64,000 nt of DNA from Chromera velia (lineage: Eukaryota; Sar; Chromeraceae). Below, in pieces: positions 49,446 through 59,724 of the stretch. Position 1 is the stretch's first letter; each line of letters begins with the position of its first letter. The notes beneath the pieces are model-generated. The model searched no databases, was not told where the DNA came from, and was given only the letters and a program-made list of their open reading frames with translations. The stretch covers positions 42,595 through 106,594 of the forward strand of contig JAHBMJ010002042.1 of NCBI GenBank assembly GCA_018398765.1, given 5' to 3'. A program made the translations under genes and the position numbers.

Positions 49446-50310
49446 TTATTCAGCAATGTGGCAGAGCAGATGAAACAAATCATCTCGGAGGCTTTCTTTG
49501 GGGTCTTTATCCAATACATTCTCCACCATCTGGTTGGGGAGCGCTGCGAGTGCGTCTAATACCCCTTTGATCAACTGAGCAAGTCGAACATCCCTCTGCG
49601 TATCCGTTCGATCGCTGTTTTGGCCAATCATCTTGATGGGCCCGTCGATACAGAGATAGCCAACCACAAAGTTGAAAACTTCACCACTGGCTCGTTAACA
49701 AGCTCCTGCTTCCTTGCTTCAGTTGCTATCTCGACTCTCTTCAAGAAGTCCAGTGCTTCTGTACTATCCATCTCCTTCTTTGTGCTCTTCATAGCGTGTT
49801 CCACCCACTCTCTGTCGTATTTCGCTCTGTGAGTCTTCCAGTGAACCTTCTGACATACAACGCTGCAATAAATTGCAACTTTGCACTGGGTGCACCTCTT
49901 TCCCGCACTGCTGTCTTCGCGTTGCTAGCATTGCAGGGTAGCCGGCGCTGTAGAAGTGTTGCGAGATGCAAAGGTCGGTTCCACTGTCAAAGAAGACACG
50001 CTAGAAGACGTGAGGCTTGGGACGGCTGCACGTGGAACGATCAAGTCGCGGTCTGTGGGTATAGAGATGGGGATAGTCTCGTTCACAGGCGGAAAGATGG
50101 ACTCTTCATCTGGGGATGTGGGGACTGGATGGCTCCTTGCAATACAGCAGGGTGACTGTCTTGTTCTGCACTTGCAGGTTGACCTGAACTGGGTCTGTTG
50201 CGCAAGACCTCGCTGTGCATAGGAAAGGAGGTGACATTGCAGTCGGGGGGAGGAGAGACGTGAAGGTGGTTCACTTGGTGGGACAGTCTAGTGGAAGGCA
50301 CTCGCAACTG
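49446..50310 (-). pseudogene. Decayed MYND zinc-finger gene
   Basis: On the minus strand, about 49815-49935 encodes the second half of a MYND zinc finger: KRCTQC, then YCSVVCQKVHWKTH. The first CxxC pair, eight residues upstream as in intact MYND domains, reads C-stop-Q-R: a TAG lies inside it and the second Cys codon is CGC. After the finger comes a charged helix (YDREWVEHAMKSTKKEMD). A one-base frameshift near 49690 leads to a C-terminal segment (FVVGYLCIDGPIKM to HLLCHIAE) with a TAA at 49446. Upstream, 49950-50110 continues in frame (PVNETIPISIP), and another frame (50110-50200) looks coding but is shifted. Two lesions in the finger plus two shifts argue for a pseudogene. A TAG/CAA splice acceptor exactly there is the alternative. 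MYND fingers mediate protein-protein contacts. Confidence 0.6.
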
Positions 50311-51341
50311 GGCATCTGCTGTGGCGTTGCTTCCAAAGCCTCTGGCCTTGTCAGGAGCCTGGTGGAAGGGCCTCGGACGATATGGATACTATGGGCAAGC
50401 TAAGGCACCCGGAAGAACGTAACCGTTTTCGTTTCTGTCATCTCCCTCTCCTTGAAGGCTTAACGTTTAGAGCCACTGCAATTTCAACCAGCGCTTGCCT
50501 CTTCTGGTTGATTTGCAAAAGGAAACGCTACTGGGCTTGCCTGTCTCTTAAGGGTTCATTCCGGAGCTGTACTCTTACAAGTTTATCTCTTCATCCCTGG
50601 AGATAGAAATACTGGAGACGGAAGAAAGTGTTCTCTGAATGTGTTGCAGAGAGCTGATGATTTCCGCGACCTGCGCTGGAAGATCAGTCACGGATACCAG
50701 AAGCAGAAACTAGGATTGCTTGAGTGTTTGCTTTGTGATGCTCAGCGCCGTCTGAAGACCACTGTGCGGCTCTTGCGTCTGAGTTGAAGTGACATGACTC
50801 ATTGCACTTTCAGATTAGTCGTTCTCTATCAATACTGCACGATCTTCTCTTGCGAGTCAAGCAACGAAATTCCGTGTTCACGCTCGCTACAATAAGAACG
50901 GCTCACTCAAGGAAAACGGCTCGCTCGAGGAAAAGAGATTGATATCTTTTAAGTTACCCAGGAACTAGCCAGGAACCTAGCCAAGAACTTACTAGGGAAC
51001 TTAATTATCTTGTCACTGATTCCTGTGGTCGGGAGTATGTCGCTGGCAGCCTATATACTAGTAGTGGCAGGTTCATACTAGGATTCAGAGTTAAATTATT
51101 AGTTAAATTATTGAATGTATGTGGACGTACCATAATTAATGCGGTCTAAAATTAATATGGTCTATAAGAATGATAACATGGGCCGTGTCATGCGGTATGT
51201 GTTTTTTCTGCATGTTTTCTTTTATTTTTTTTTTCTTCCTTTTAAATTCTTTTTCTTCATTTTTTCTTGTGAGTGCCCACTTTCAAAATAACACTTTAAA
51301 ACAGATACATTAGAGATACATCTTTGTTGTTATGGCTAGCG
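50311..51341. other. Intergenic region next to the retrotransposon
   Basis: Short frames with no recognisable domain (50311-50650) are followed by AT-rich sequence. ACTAGCCAGGAACCTAGCCAAGAACTTACTAG at 50963-50995 contains three imperfect copies of a nine-base motif. The LTR element begins at 51342. Confidence 0.4.
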
Positions 51342-51746
51342 TGACGGCAGCATGACGACTATCAACTTACGTGTAAAGTCTGTGCATCACTGGTTCGGTT
51401 CCTTCGTCCACCTTTTTTGTCTTCAGACATTGCATCACAAGACTGTCATACATCTTGCTGTCCATCTTCCAATCTCATTTATTTGCATTTAATTTGCATC
51501 TTCTGTATCTCATCTGTCTAATACAGAAAAGGAAGCTGTATCATCATTTCTGTATGACTTCTTTTCATTTATTACAATACAGTTTGTTTGTTTAATTCCG
51601 TGCAACGCATTCAAGTGTTGTTTGGAAAGTGTTGCATGGCTCGCGTGCACGGCGTGCGTCAATCACTCCGGTCCTCTGAGACTGCACTCCTCGCGTCCCC
51701 TCAGCCCAGAGCATCACCCCGACCCGCTCGCCTCTGAGGCCTAACA
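51342..51746 (-). repeat. 3' LTR of the chromovirus
   Basis: On the minus strand it begins TGTTAGGCCTCAGAGG and ends GCTGCCGTCA (TG...CA). It aligns end to end with 57584-57989. It is preceded on the element's strand by a G-rich polypurine tract. Confidence 0.9.
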
Positions 51747-51747
51747 A

Positions 51748-51763
51748 CCACTCCCCCCTCCAG
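51748..51763 (-). promoter_or_regulatory. Polypurine tract for plus-strand priming
   Basis: On the element's strand GGAGGGGGGAGTGG lies immediately before the 3' LTR, the expected place for the primer of second-strand synthesis. Confidence 0.75.
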
Positions 51764-51994
51764 TCTGCTCGTCCCAAGCAGATCATGCAAAGGACAAAGC
51801 AGGGGCACGTTAACATGTCATGTACCACTCGAACTCACGGGAGCTGCCCTTACCCCGACGACTTCATTTCTTTTCATTCACAAAGGCTCTTGGATGCGTC
51901 CATCCTTTCGCACATTCGAGCAAGAAGGGAAAGAGGGTTTGCCTCACTCAACCACCCAGAAAAGACAAAGACAGCAATCACTGCAAGACATTCA

Positions 51995-52255
51995 TTAGAC
52001 CTGCCGGAAAATTTTTTCTTTCGCTCTCTCATATGCGCTGACCAACTCTGGTGCATCCACCTCACTCTCCCTCATCCATGCGAAAGTCCCATCATCGAAT
52101 GAGACTCGATACTCCTCCTCTCCATCCTCTGAGGGTCGTCCAGCCAGAATCCGAACTGGCTGAGACGCTTTCCGTCTTTCCCTCTCTCTCTGCCTTTCTT
52201 CTAGATGAACCTCCAACTCATCTCCCAATCCGAGCTCGTCAAAGAGCTCATCCAT
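51995..52255 (-). pseudogene. Chromodomain-like C-terminus of the retroelement polyprotein
   Basis: The frame ends with EEYRVSFDDGTFAWMRESEV followed by an acidic helix. This matches the pattern of a chromodomain (a short beta sheet with aromatic residues, then a helix) placed after integrase. In chromoviruses this domain targets integration to modified histones. It is separated from the integrase C-terminal domain by a change of frame or a stop. Confidence 0.6.
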
Positions 52256-52269
52256 TTCGGGGTTGTCCC

Positions 52270-52720
52270 CTATCCTGAATGTGGCAGGGCGATTGCTCGA
52301 GCGGGGGACTTGCTTCTCTTCTCTCTCTCTCTTTCTTCTTCTGTAGAGTCTTCCTCTGCCTCTCCATCATCCTCTCTCTCACGGGACTCTGTCCGTGGCG
52401 TACCTGCGGGGATCTCTTCCCCTCCCTCTTCATATCCATTTTCATCCTTCTTTCTTTCTTCCCACAATTGCAATCGGTCTTCACTCATAACTTCCCTCTT
52501 CTTTCCTCCAATCGGTCGAATCACAGCGACATGCGGTCGGTTGCGTGGTGTACCAACCACGATAAAAGGCCCATCTGCCTTCGCACTGAAAGTAGGGAAG
52601 CCGAGCTGAGGTACAGGACGACGGAGGAGAACGCGATCTCCCACTCAAAACTTTCGAGTCATGCGCAGGGGATTGCGTCTCTCTCTTGCCTGTCGTTCCC
52701 TCTCTGCTCGGTTGACCGCT
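52270..52720 (-). pseudogene. Integrase C-terminal (GPF-type) domain, with stops
   Basis: A basic helix (RVEKIDRAVNRAERE, about 52690-52735) is followed by VGDRVLLRR and ADGPFIVVG. This is the SH3-like integrase C-terminal domain of Ty3/gypsy elements. A TAG separates it from the integrase core (near 52744) and a TGA falls just before VGDRV (near 52645). A Glu/Arg-rich linker follows. Confidence 0.75.
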
Positions 52721-52743
52721 CTGTCAATCTTCTCTACTCGCTT

Positions 52744-53889
52744 CTACCAAATGAATCCATAGTACTCATCATAGCAGACAGGGGGTGCTCTGGCTCCTTC
52801 TGCGATTGGCTGAACTCTCAGCACAGACTGCGGTGTGTGTGCGAAGAGAAGCTCAAAGGGAGACAGCCCCGTTTCGAAATGGGGGGCCGTGCAGTAGACA
52901 GCATTGAAGGGCTGAAGGTACAGATCCCAATCCCCCTTCTCATCATCTAGCTGCTTCCCTACCCCCTCTGCCCAGGAACGGTTGAAGCGTTCTGGGATCC
53001 CATTTGTCTGCAGATGGTATCCGGTGGTGGTATGGTATCGGGAACGCATGAGAACAAGGAGCTCCCTTACGATTTCACTGAGGAAGTTCGTGCCACGATC
53101 GGACACCAACACCTCAATGAACCTATAGCGGCAAATGATCTCCTCAAAGAGAATCTTCGCCATCATCCATCCAGGCACTTCGGGGAGGGCAAATGTCTTG
53201 GGCCATTGGGTGAGTGCACACGTCACCACGAGAACGAATCGGTTCCCTGGTTTTGTCAACGGGAGGGGTCCCTTCACATCGATCCCAACCACCTGAAAAG
53301 GGCAGGTCGGGACGGAGAGCGTATGAGGGGTTCTCTGCGGTGCTGCTGCTCTCCTCTCTTGGCACGGACGACACTTCTCTACCCATTCCCCCACATTCTT
53401 CCAAAGACCTGGCCACCAGAATTCTCTCAACAAGCTCTCTGCTAAACGCCTGCCTGTAATATGGCCTCCCATCGGATGGTCATAGTACATCACCATGACA
53501 GTCTCTCTCAGGTGTGCGGGCACATACAGCTGTTCCGTCTCTCCCACATAACGGTACAGCAATCTATCCCACAAGTCAAAGAGACTTTTCTGCGCCATCA
53601 CCGTTTTCACTCGATTCCGTTCTGTGGGCAAAGTGCCCGTCTTCACATACTTATACACGTCTCGTACAGCAGGGTCAGAGAGAATAGAGGAACGGACCTT
53701 TTCAAGAAAGCAGAGAGCCGCTTGCATAGGGAGGGCATTTCCTGTGGCCCCAGCAATCGCTGCCTCAAAGCCTGGCCTCTCTGCGCTGCCCCCATCAACC
53801 GGATGGGAGCAGTGCCGACAGAACGGAGCCCCTGTATCGACTGAGTGTTCAGCCGGCATAGGCATCCTTGACACCGCATCGGCATCCAT
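52744..53889 (-). pseudogene. Retroelement integrase (zinc-binding and catalytic core)
   Basis: The longest intact piece of the element (about 380 codons). The N-terminal HHCC zinc-binding motif is present (YDHPMGGH ... CRPCQE). The catalytic D,D-35-E residues are visible: D in VGIDVKGP, D in VSDRGTNF, E in IPERFNR. The residue before the final Gly is Asn (TNG) where related elements usually have Asp. The segment begins with the end of the RNase H / connection region (DADAVSRM). A TAG terminates it before the C-terminal domain. Confidence 0.85.
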
Positions 53890-54340
53890 GTAGCTCTTTC
53901 CCTCTTTGTAGAGATACTGCAGCCCATACTCCTGCAGCTCTAACGCTTATTTCTCTACCCGTTTGTTGGCAAGTTTATTCTTCTCCATAGCTAGATTTGG
54001 CTTGTGATCTGTCTGAATCACGCGGAGAAAGATGGAGCTGCCAAGCAAATAATATCTCCACTGTCTACAACAAAACAACCCAGCTAACACCTCCTTCTCT
54101 GGCATTCCATAATTCAACTCAGCACCCTGCAGCCTTCTGCTTGCATATGCAACCACTCGCTCTTTCCCGTCTTTGATTTGTATGAGCACTCCCCCAATCG
54201 ACACATCACATACGTCGGGCTTCACAATGAAGGGAGTGTGCATGTTGGGAAAGCATAGAACGGGGGGCTCAGTGAGACGACGGCGCAGCTCTTGGAAGGC
54301 TGCATCGGCTTCTGCTATCCAGACAAAGGGGCGCAGCTGT
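53890..54340 (-). pseudogene. Retroelement RNase H
   Basis: The frame shows DVSIGGVLIQ (first catalytic region), EKEVLAG and VIQTDHKPN (third acidic region), as in Ty3/gypsy RNase H. A TAA (near 53947) splits the last helix from its continuation (LQYLYKEGKSYMDADAVS), which runs into the integrase frame. A one-base shift near 54345 separates it from the reverse transcriptase. Confidence 0.8.
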
Positions 54341-55103
54341 CAAAGGGCCGGAGAAGCTCATTGAAAAGGTGAACTATCCGTGCGAACCCAGAGATAAAAG
54401 AGCGGTAATAATTGCACAGGAAGACAAACATGCGCAGACGTGCACGGTCAGTTAGGGTTGGCCAATTCTTGACCTTCTCGGTGTTTTTTTTGCTTGGACG
54501 CACACCCCGAGCAGAGACGGTGTGCTCAAGATACTCAACTTCCACCTTTCTAATTTGTGCCTTCTCCAACCGCAACTTGAGACCTGCTACTCGGACGAGA
54601 AGGAAAACCTCCCTCAAGTCCTGCAGATGCTGCTGATGTCCTCGAGAGAAGACAATCACGTCGTCAACGTAGACGAGCGCTATGTTTCTCGCAAGGGCTG
54701 CCAGGACTATCGACATTGCCCGCTGAAAGATTGCAGAGGCATTCACCAGACCGAACGGCATTCTAATGAACTCGAAAAGTCCGAAGGGGGTGATGAATAC
54801 GGTCTTCTCTGCATCATCTGGATTCAGAAGGATTTGATGACAGCCAGATGTGTAATCCAAGGCAAAAAACATAAAGGAACCGGCCAAACGGTCGAGAGTC
54901 TCTTGAATGCGAGGGAGGGGGAAAAGGTCCCGCTTGGTGACTTCATTCAGACGTCTGAAGTCAAGGCAAAAGCGGATGGACCCATCAGGCTTCTTCACAA
55001 GGACAACAGGTGCTACCCACGGTGACTGTGACGGCTTGATGATTCCCCCTTCCTGCATTGCGTTAAGCTCCTTCTTGACTTCATCTCTGCGGTGATAGGA
55101 CAT
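54315..55103 (-). pseudogene. Retroelement reverse transcriptase
   Basis: About 260 codons with the expected Ty3/gypsy RT blocks in order: [45 protein letters not shown] and the catalytic [11 protein letters not shown]. The YVDD box is intact. A TAG lies four codons upstream of the first Met of the frame, and a frameshift cuts the thumb/connection near 54345, so no full Pol can be made. Confidence 0.9.
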
Positions 55104-55256
55104 GCGGTCCTGACTCTATCGGACCGGTGTGTCTGTATTTGTCGGAATAATTTTTGCATAGTAAGGCTTCCCCTGAAGCCTCAACGTTCCCACATCGAAT
55201 CTCTCTCCACTCTAAATATCCGAAAATTCCCCTAACAACTCCAAATAGCGCGGCTT

Positions 55257-56141
55257 CTACTCCTCTGGCACGGTACTCAAATCGACAGGACTCGTCACAG
55301 GAGGCAGGTCAGTTTGCTCTCTCTCTCCCTTCACTCCCTTTTTGGACGTTGACTTTCCCCCTGGGTCAGGAGGGACAGATGCACGGGCACCTCCCACCTG
55401 AGCAGAGGGACGAGGACAGAGAGGAGACAAAGGGAACGGGACAGGCCTGGTCTGACTAGGAGATGCCAAGACGGCGTTGACTGCGGCGATGTGCGTTGAG
55501 GGCTCGGCATGAGTCAAAGTCACTTTCGGCCCCACCGTCAATTTTGAACGGGAGACGTTCGTGACCTCGATCACAGCTACCCTTGCACGGATAGTTGCGA
55601 TCTGTGCGGGGACTGCCAGACCCGGAAGAGAACGGGGGAAACCCTTTCGAATGAGGACATCATCTCCGTCAGGTGCATCAATCCGCACCTGCAGGAGACT
55701 GCGATGCCATGCGGGAACCCTTGTTCTCTTTAGAGCACACACCTTTGTCGGCTCAACTCCGTCATCATACCATACACCAAACTCTGGCAGGTCTCCCACC
55801 TACAACCTGTCTTTTTCAAATGCATACCTCACCTCCGGGTGCCACCTCAAGAAATTTATCCTCAACATAATGTCGTACCCTGAACCCTCAGCGACCAACA
55901 CTGGGTGCTCAAACGTTTTCCCGGGATCTGAGGGATGTACAATTTCAGATATTGTCTCCCCAACACACGGCACTGAATTATTGCCCAAAGCAACCAACCC
56001 CATACTGGGGGATTTCATCTCCACATCGGCAGTAGCAAGGCACCCCACATCAATGAAAGAAACTTGGGAACGTGAATTAAGCAATGCTGCAGACACGGGC
56101 TTTCCAAAAAGCAAAACACTCACCCATGGACGTGGTTTCAC
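55257..56141 (-). pseudogene. Retroelement protease region and linker, active site lost
   Basis: Residues of 55800-56141 follow a retropepsin pattern (AALLNSRSQVSFIDVGC ... YDIMLRINFL), but the catalytic DSG reads NSR. Both changes fit G-to-A transitions. The next frame, 55257-55799, is the Pro/Ser-rich linker between protease and reverse transcriptase. Stops separate the pieces at about 55800, 55257 and 55207. Confidence 0.65.
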
Positions 56142-56289
56142 CTCAAGAGACGCAACCTGCGCCTAGACAGCAGGGCAACGCTTCTCCTCCCTGCGAGAAT
56201 GCTCGACAGACATGCACATGGGGTCCTCCTCTCTTGCACACACAGTGGGAATGAGAGGAGGCAGGTCTCTATAGACCGCATGATGGGAG

Positions 56290-57601
56290 GGCAGGCCTGC
56301 CTCTAAGCCCGACCACCCCCCCCGTTTCCCGGCTTCGGAGGAAGAGGGCACTGCTTGGCACGGTGGGCCTTAGACCCACAGTTCCGGCAGCCGATGTAGT
56401 TTGGATGCCCGAGAGTATTGCTCCCTGGGAGGAGGGTTTTAGAGAAGAACCTGGTTGAGGGATGGGACGGATAGGAAAGAAAGTTTGAGGGCGCTGGTTG
56501 CCCTCGGCCTCCTCCAAATCCTCCTCTGCCCCCCCCTGCCCAGCCCCCTCGACCCCGACCGACCCCACCCCGAAAGTTGCTGCCTGCCTACCCATACTGA
56601 GTCGGGGCGGCCTGTGCGAAAGACTGGATAAGTGCAGCAATTTGGGCCTCCAGTTTGTCAAATCGGTCACTGTTTGGCTGCTCCTGCTTCTGCTTGCCCT
56701 TCGGATTTCGATTTGCATCTGCAGCTGCGACTTGTGCCTTGCCCTTCTGCTGTGAGTGCAGAAAACAAACTTGAGCGACAAGCTGGTGGTAGTCGTTGTA
56801 CACAGTGGGCTCCCTGGTCAAATCCAAGGAGAGAGACGGGTACAGGGTGCCCAGGAAGGGCATGACTCAGGTTTGGTGCAGATGTCCAGGTTGGAAGATT
56901 CGCATGAGTTTCTCGAATGCCTCTTTGTGCGTTTTGAAGTCATCACCAGGGGCCAGTTTGAGCATAGAAAGCTCGTACACTGCCTGGTTCTTCTCGGTCT
57001 CTGTTGGGGTCCACCGGAGTAAAAAGGAATCCTTGAGTTGTTAGAAGGTCAAGCGTTTCTTGCTCTCCTGGGCCAACCACTCCCGTGTGATGGGCTTTAT
57101 GAGATGCTTCTCCACGAGTATCCACCACTCTGCGTCTGTCAGGTTTGCCTTCGAAGCCTTTACCTTAAACATTTCCCACCACTCGACCGGACAGTCTCTG
57201 TCTGGGTCAAAATCCTTGACAATCGTGCGGATGTCAAGGTTCTTGAGTTTAGGTCGACATCGTTTAGGTTTTGCTGCTGCTGTTGTTGCTGGGCTTGCTG
57301 CTAGGCTTGTTGCTGGGCTTGTTGCTGGCCTTGCTGCTGGGCTTGTTGCTGGCCTTGCTGCTGGGCTTGTTGCTGGGCTTATTGCTGCACCTGCTGTTGT
57401 GCCTGTTATGTCTGCTGCTGCGCCGTCTGAAGGTCTGCCTGTGCCTGTGCCAGATCTGTCTGCGACTGTGCAAGCTGTTGCTGCAAGTTGGCAATTTGCT
57501 GCTGCAGCTGTTGGTCGTCTGCCATCTCCTCTTCGCCTCCCTCGAAGAGCTCCTGGAACCACTGATTGACTGCCTGGTTGGCCGTGACGGCAGCATGACA
57601 A
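56290..57601 (-). pseudogene. Retroelement gag with zinc knuckle, several stops
   Basis: From the 5' LTR inward there is a Gln- or Ala/Pro-rich repeat region (about 57270-57420; built on a GCTTGTTGCTGG-like repeat). Next is the capsid-like part, DFDPDRDCPVEWWEMF through EEKHLIK-like helices and LKLAPGDDF. Last is a nucleocapsid with a CCHC zinc knuckle (CRNCGSKAHRAKQC, about 56345-56390). In-frame stops occur at about 57041 (TAA), 56865 (TGA) and 56588 (TAG). Where the stop codons have an obvious parent codon, that parent is one C-to-T change away. Confidence 0.75.
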
Positions 57602-57989
57602 CTATCAACTTACGTGTAAAGTCTGTGCATCACTGGTTTGGTTCCTTCTTCCACCTTTTTTGTCTTTGGACATTGCATCATAAGACTGTCATACATCTTG
57701 CTGTCCATCTTCCAATCTCATTTATTTGCATTTAATTCGTATCTTCTGTATTTCATCTGTCCAATACAGAAAAGGAAGCTGTATCATCATTTCTGTATGA
57801 CTTCTTTTCATTTATTACAATACAGTTTGTTTGTTTAATTCCGTGCAACGCATTCAAGTGTTGTTTGGAAAGTGTTGCATGGCTCGCATGCACGGCGTAC
57901 ATCAATCATTCCGGTCCTCCGGGACCGCACTCCTCACGTTTCCTCAGCCCAGAGCATCACCCCGGCCCGCTCGCCTCTGAGGCTTAACA
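57584..57989 (-). repeat. 5' LTR of the chromovirus
   Basis: Pairs with 51342-51746. On the element's strand it is followed by CGGCCAACCAGGCAG, the primer-binding position; I could not match this to a particular tRNA 3' end. Confidence 0.9.
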
Positions 57990-58259
57990 ATCCTGCATGT
58001 CACGGTATCAGTATATCACAGAGTACTAGTATAGTATACTCATTTCTGATTCTCTGTCTGATAAGCTAGGCCTATGTTTCTATATATTTGAGTCTCTGTC
58101 TGTTGATTTGATGATGATGATGATTGAGGGTTAAATCTTAGATTTAGCGACGCCAAATCCCAGGCTACTAGCAAGGCTTTGAGAACAACCCAGAGCACAC
58201 ATTCATGGGGGGGGGATCAGGAAGCCTGCATGCCAATCGGATTGATTCGCCTTAACTTG
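57990..58259. other. Short spacer between the LTR element and the LINE fragment
   Basis: It contains (TGA)n at about 58108-58122 and small AGTATA repeats. I see no coding sense. Confidence 0.4.
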
Positions 58260-59724
58260 CCTTATCAACAGAATGGACCTTCTTGAGATAGTTAGCTATA
58301 GCTTTGGAACTGCTTCTAGGCAGGATTGTACACAAGAGCAACACCATATCCTTCATTTTCTTCTCATTATTAGAAGTGCCCCTCTCGGTTGCACCTACAA
58401 CGCGTTTACCTTGTGCAATCTGTATTCTTATGTCAATGGGCGCTTTCTACTTCGCAATTTCGTATAGTTCTTTCAGCCTGTTCCATTCCCTTTCTGTGTC
58501 CTTACACTCCGTCAGGACATGAACCTCATCCTTGATCACACGCGAGGGGGACAAATATTTATCGCACAGCCGTTCCGGTTAGGTTCTATCTATATCCCCC
58601 TCTGTGAGAGCCCTGAAAAGCATACGGAAGCCTGCAGAGGACTGCAATAGACTCTTTGGCAGAGGTTCAACACTGCACTCTATCATTTCACTTCTCGGAC
58701 GCCATTTCCTTTCACACAGAAGGTGCATAGCCAAACGCTGTCTGGTCAGATTCTTTGACTAAAAAGGGGAGAGATTCATAAGGTGGGGGAAAATTCCGTC
58801 TCTGTCTCTAACGTTTCTAGTTTCTTTTTTCAACCAGTCGGACAGCCAGGCACCCTCTACAATCTTTTTTGCCGCCCTTTTCCTTCTGTCTTTGCCCTTC
58901 CTTTTAAACTTGTCCCCCACCATGCTTGGCAATGGAGGCTACAAAAGGGAGCAATCTAATGGAACGGCCGCCATTTTACTGTCTTAACGAAGGGTTCGCA
59001 CGAGCCAGCCAAGCACTCATTCCTCACTGCCCGGGGTAGAGCACGGTCGATCAATTTGATGCATTGGATGAACTTTCAAGCCCCCACTCAACTTACCAAG
59101 TAGAGAATTGAATGGCTCGAGGGAGAGAGAGAGAAGGGAAGGCGAAATAAAAGAGTGATAAGAGAGACTAAAACAATATCGAACAAAACGTAACTGTAAT
59201 GCATCGAGGCAGACAACATCTGTTTTTCTCAGTAAGATCGTTTCCAGTCCATACAGTGCGACTGGCAGCCAGAAGGCCTTGAACAAAGTAATTTTAGAAA
59301 AGGGAGAAACAAAGCCTAGAGAAGAAAGAGTACCAAACACAGCCCCCAGTGCCTTCTCTGCCGCCTCAATGCGGGCTTCGACTGTCTTGCTAAGGTCCCC
59401 GCCCTCAAAAACCCAGTTGCCCAAATACTTATATTTACTCACCGCTTCCACTGGTCTGCCTTTATAAAGAAAAGGGGTCCGGGGCACTAGGTTGGGGTGG
59501 GGGGAGGAGAGATGCATAACTTTTGTCTTTTTTAAATTCACCTTCAGGCCGTGCTCCTTACAATAGTCCTCGAGGCGAGACAGACGTTTCTGCAAGTCTG
59601 AAGCACTGTGAGCAAACAGAACAAGGTCGTCAGCATATCCGATGCTTTCGATTAAAATGTTAGACAGTCTGACAGGAGTCTCTCTATCAGTACCCCCAGC
59701 CGAGCTACGTCCTAGGCCATGCAC
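58260..59724 (-). pseudogene. 5'-truncated non-LTR (LINE) retrotransposon, reverse transcriptase 3' part
   Basis: The 235-codon frame 59017-59724 starts just before the RT catalytic box IGYADDLVLFAHSASDLQ. It continues through LKVNLKKTKVMHL and YKYLGNWVFEGG, the usual order of LINE RT palm and thumb. After the stop, other frames down to about 58440 continue with LTRQRLAMHLLCERKW and VIKDEVHVLTEC, the C-terminal His/Cys motif region of LINE ORF2. Breaks by stops and frameshifts are several. No endonuclease or RT fingers are present, so the copy is 5'-truncated at about 59725, as is typical of target-primed insertion. Confidence 0.85.

Larger units (their letters stand above)
51342..57989 (-). 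mobile_element. Full-length, inactive Ty3/gypsy chromovirus LTR retrotransposon
   Basis: Two LTRs of about 405 bp bound 5.8 kb of internal sequence. Read on the minus strand, the order is gag, protease, reverse transcriptase, RNase H, integrase and a chromodomain-like segment. Integrase after reverse transcriptase is Ty3/gypsy order, and the terminal chromodomain marks a chromovirus. Every domain is interrupted by stop codons, and there is at least one frameshift (near 54345). The LTRs differ at about 22 positions by hand count (about 5%), all but one transitions. I find no target-site duplication (flanks CTAGCG and ATCCTG). Confidence 0.9.

Noticed and set aside
59017-59724. Complete reverse-transcriptase host gene
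   Set aside because: It begins just before the YADD box and lacks the rest of the RT and the endonuclease. The downstream frames carry the LINE C-terminal motif, so it is a truncated LINE.
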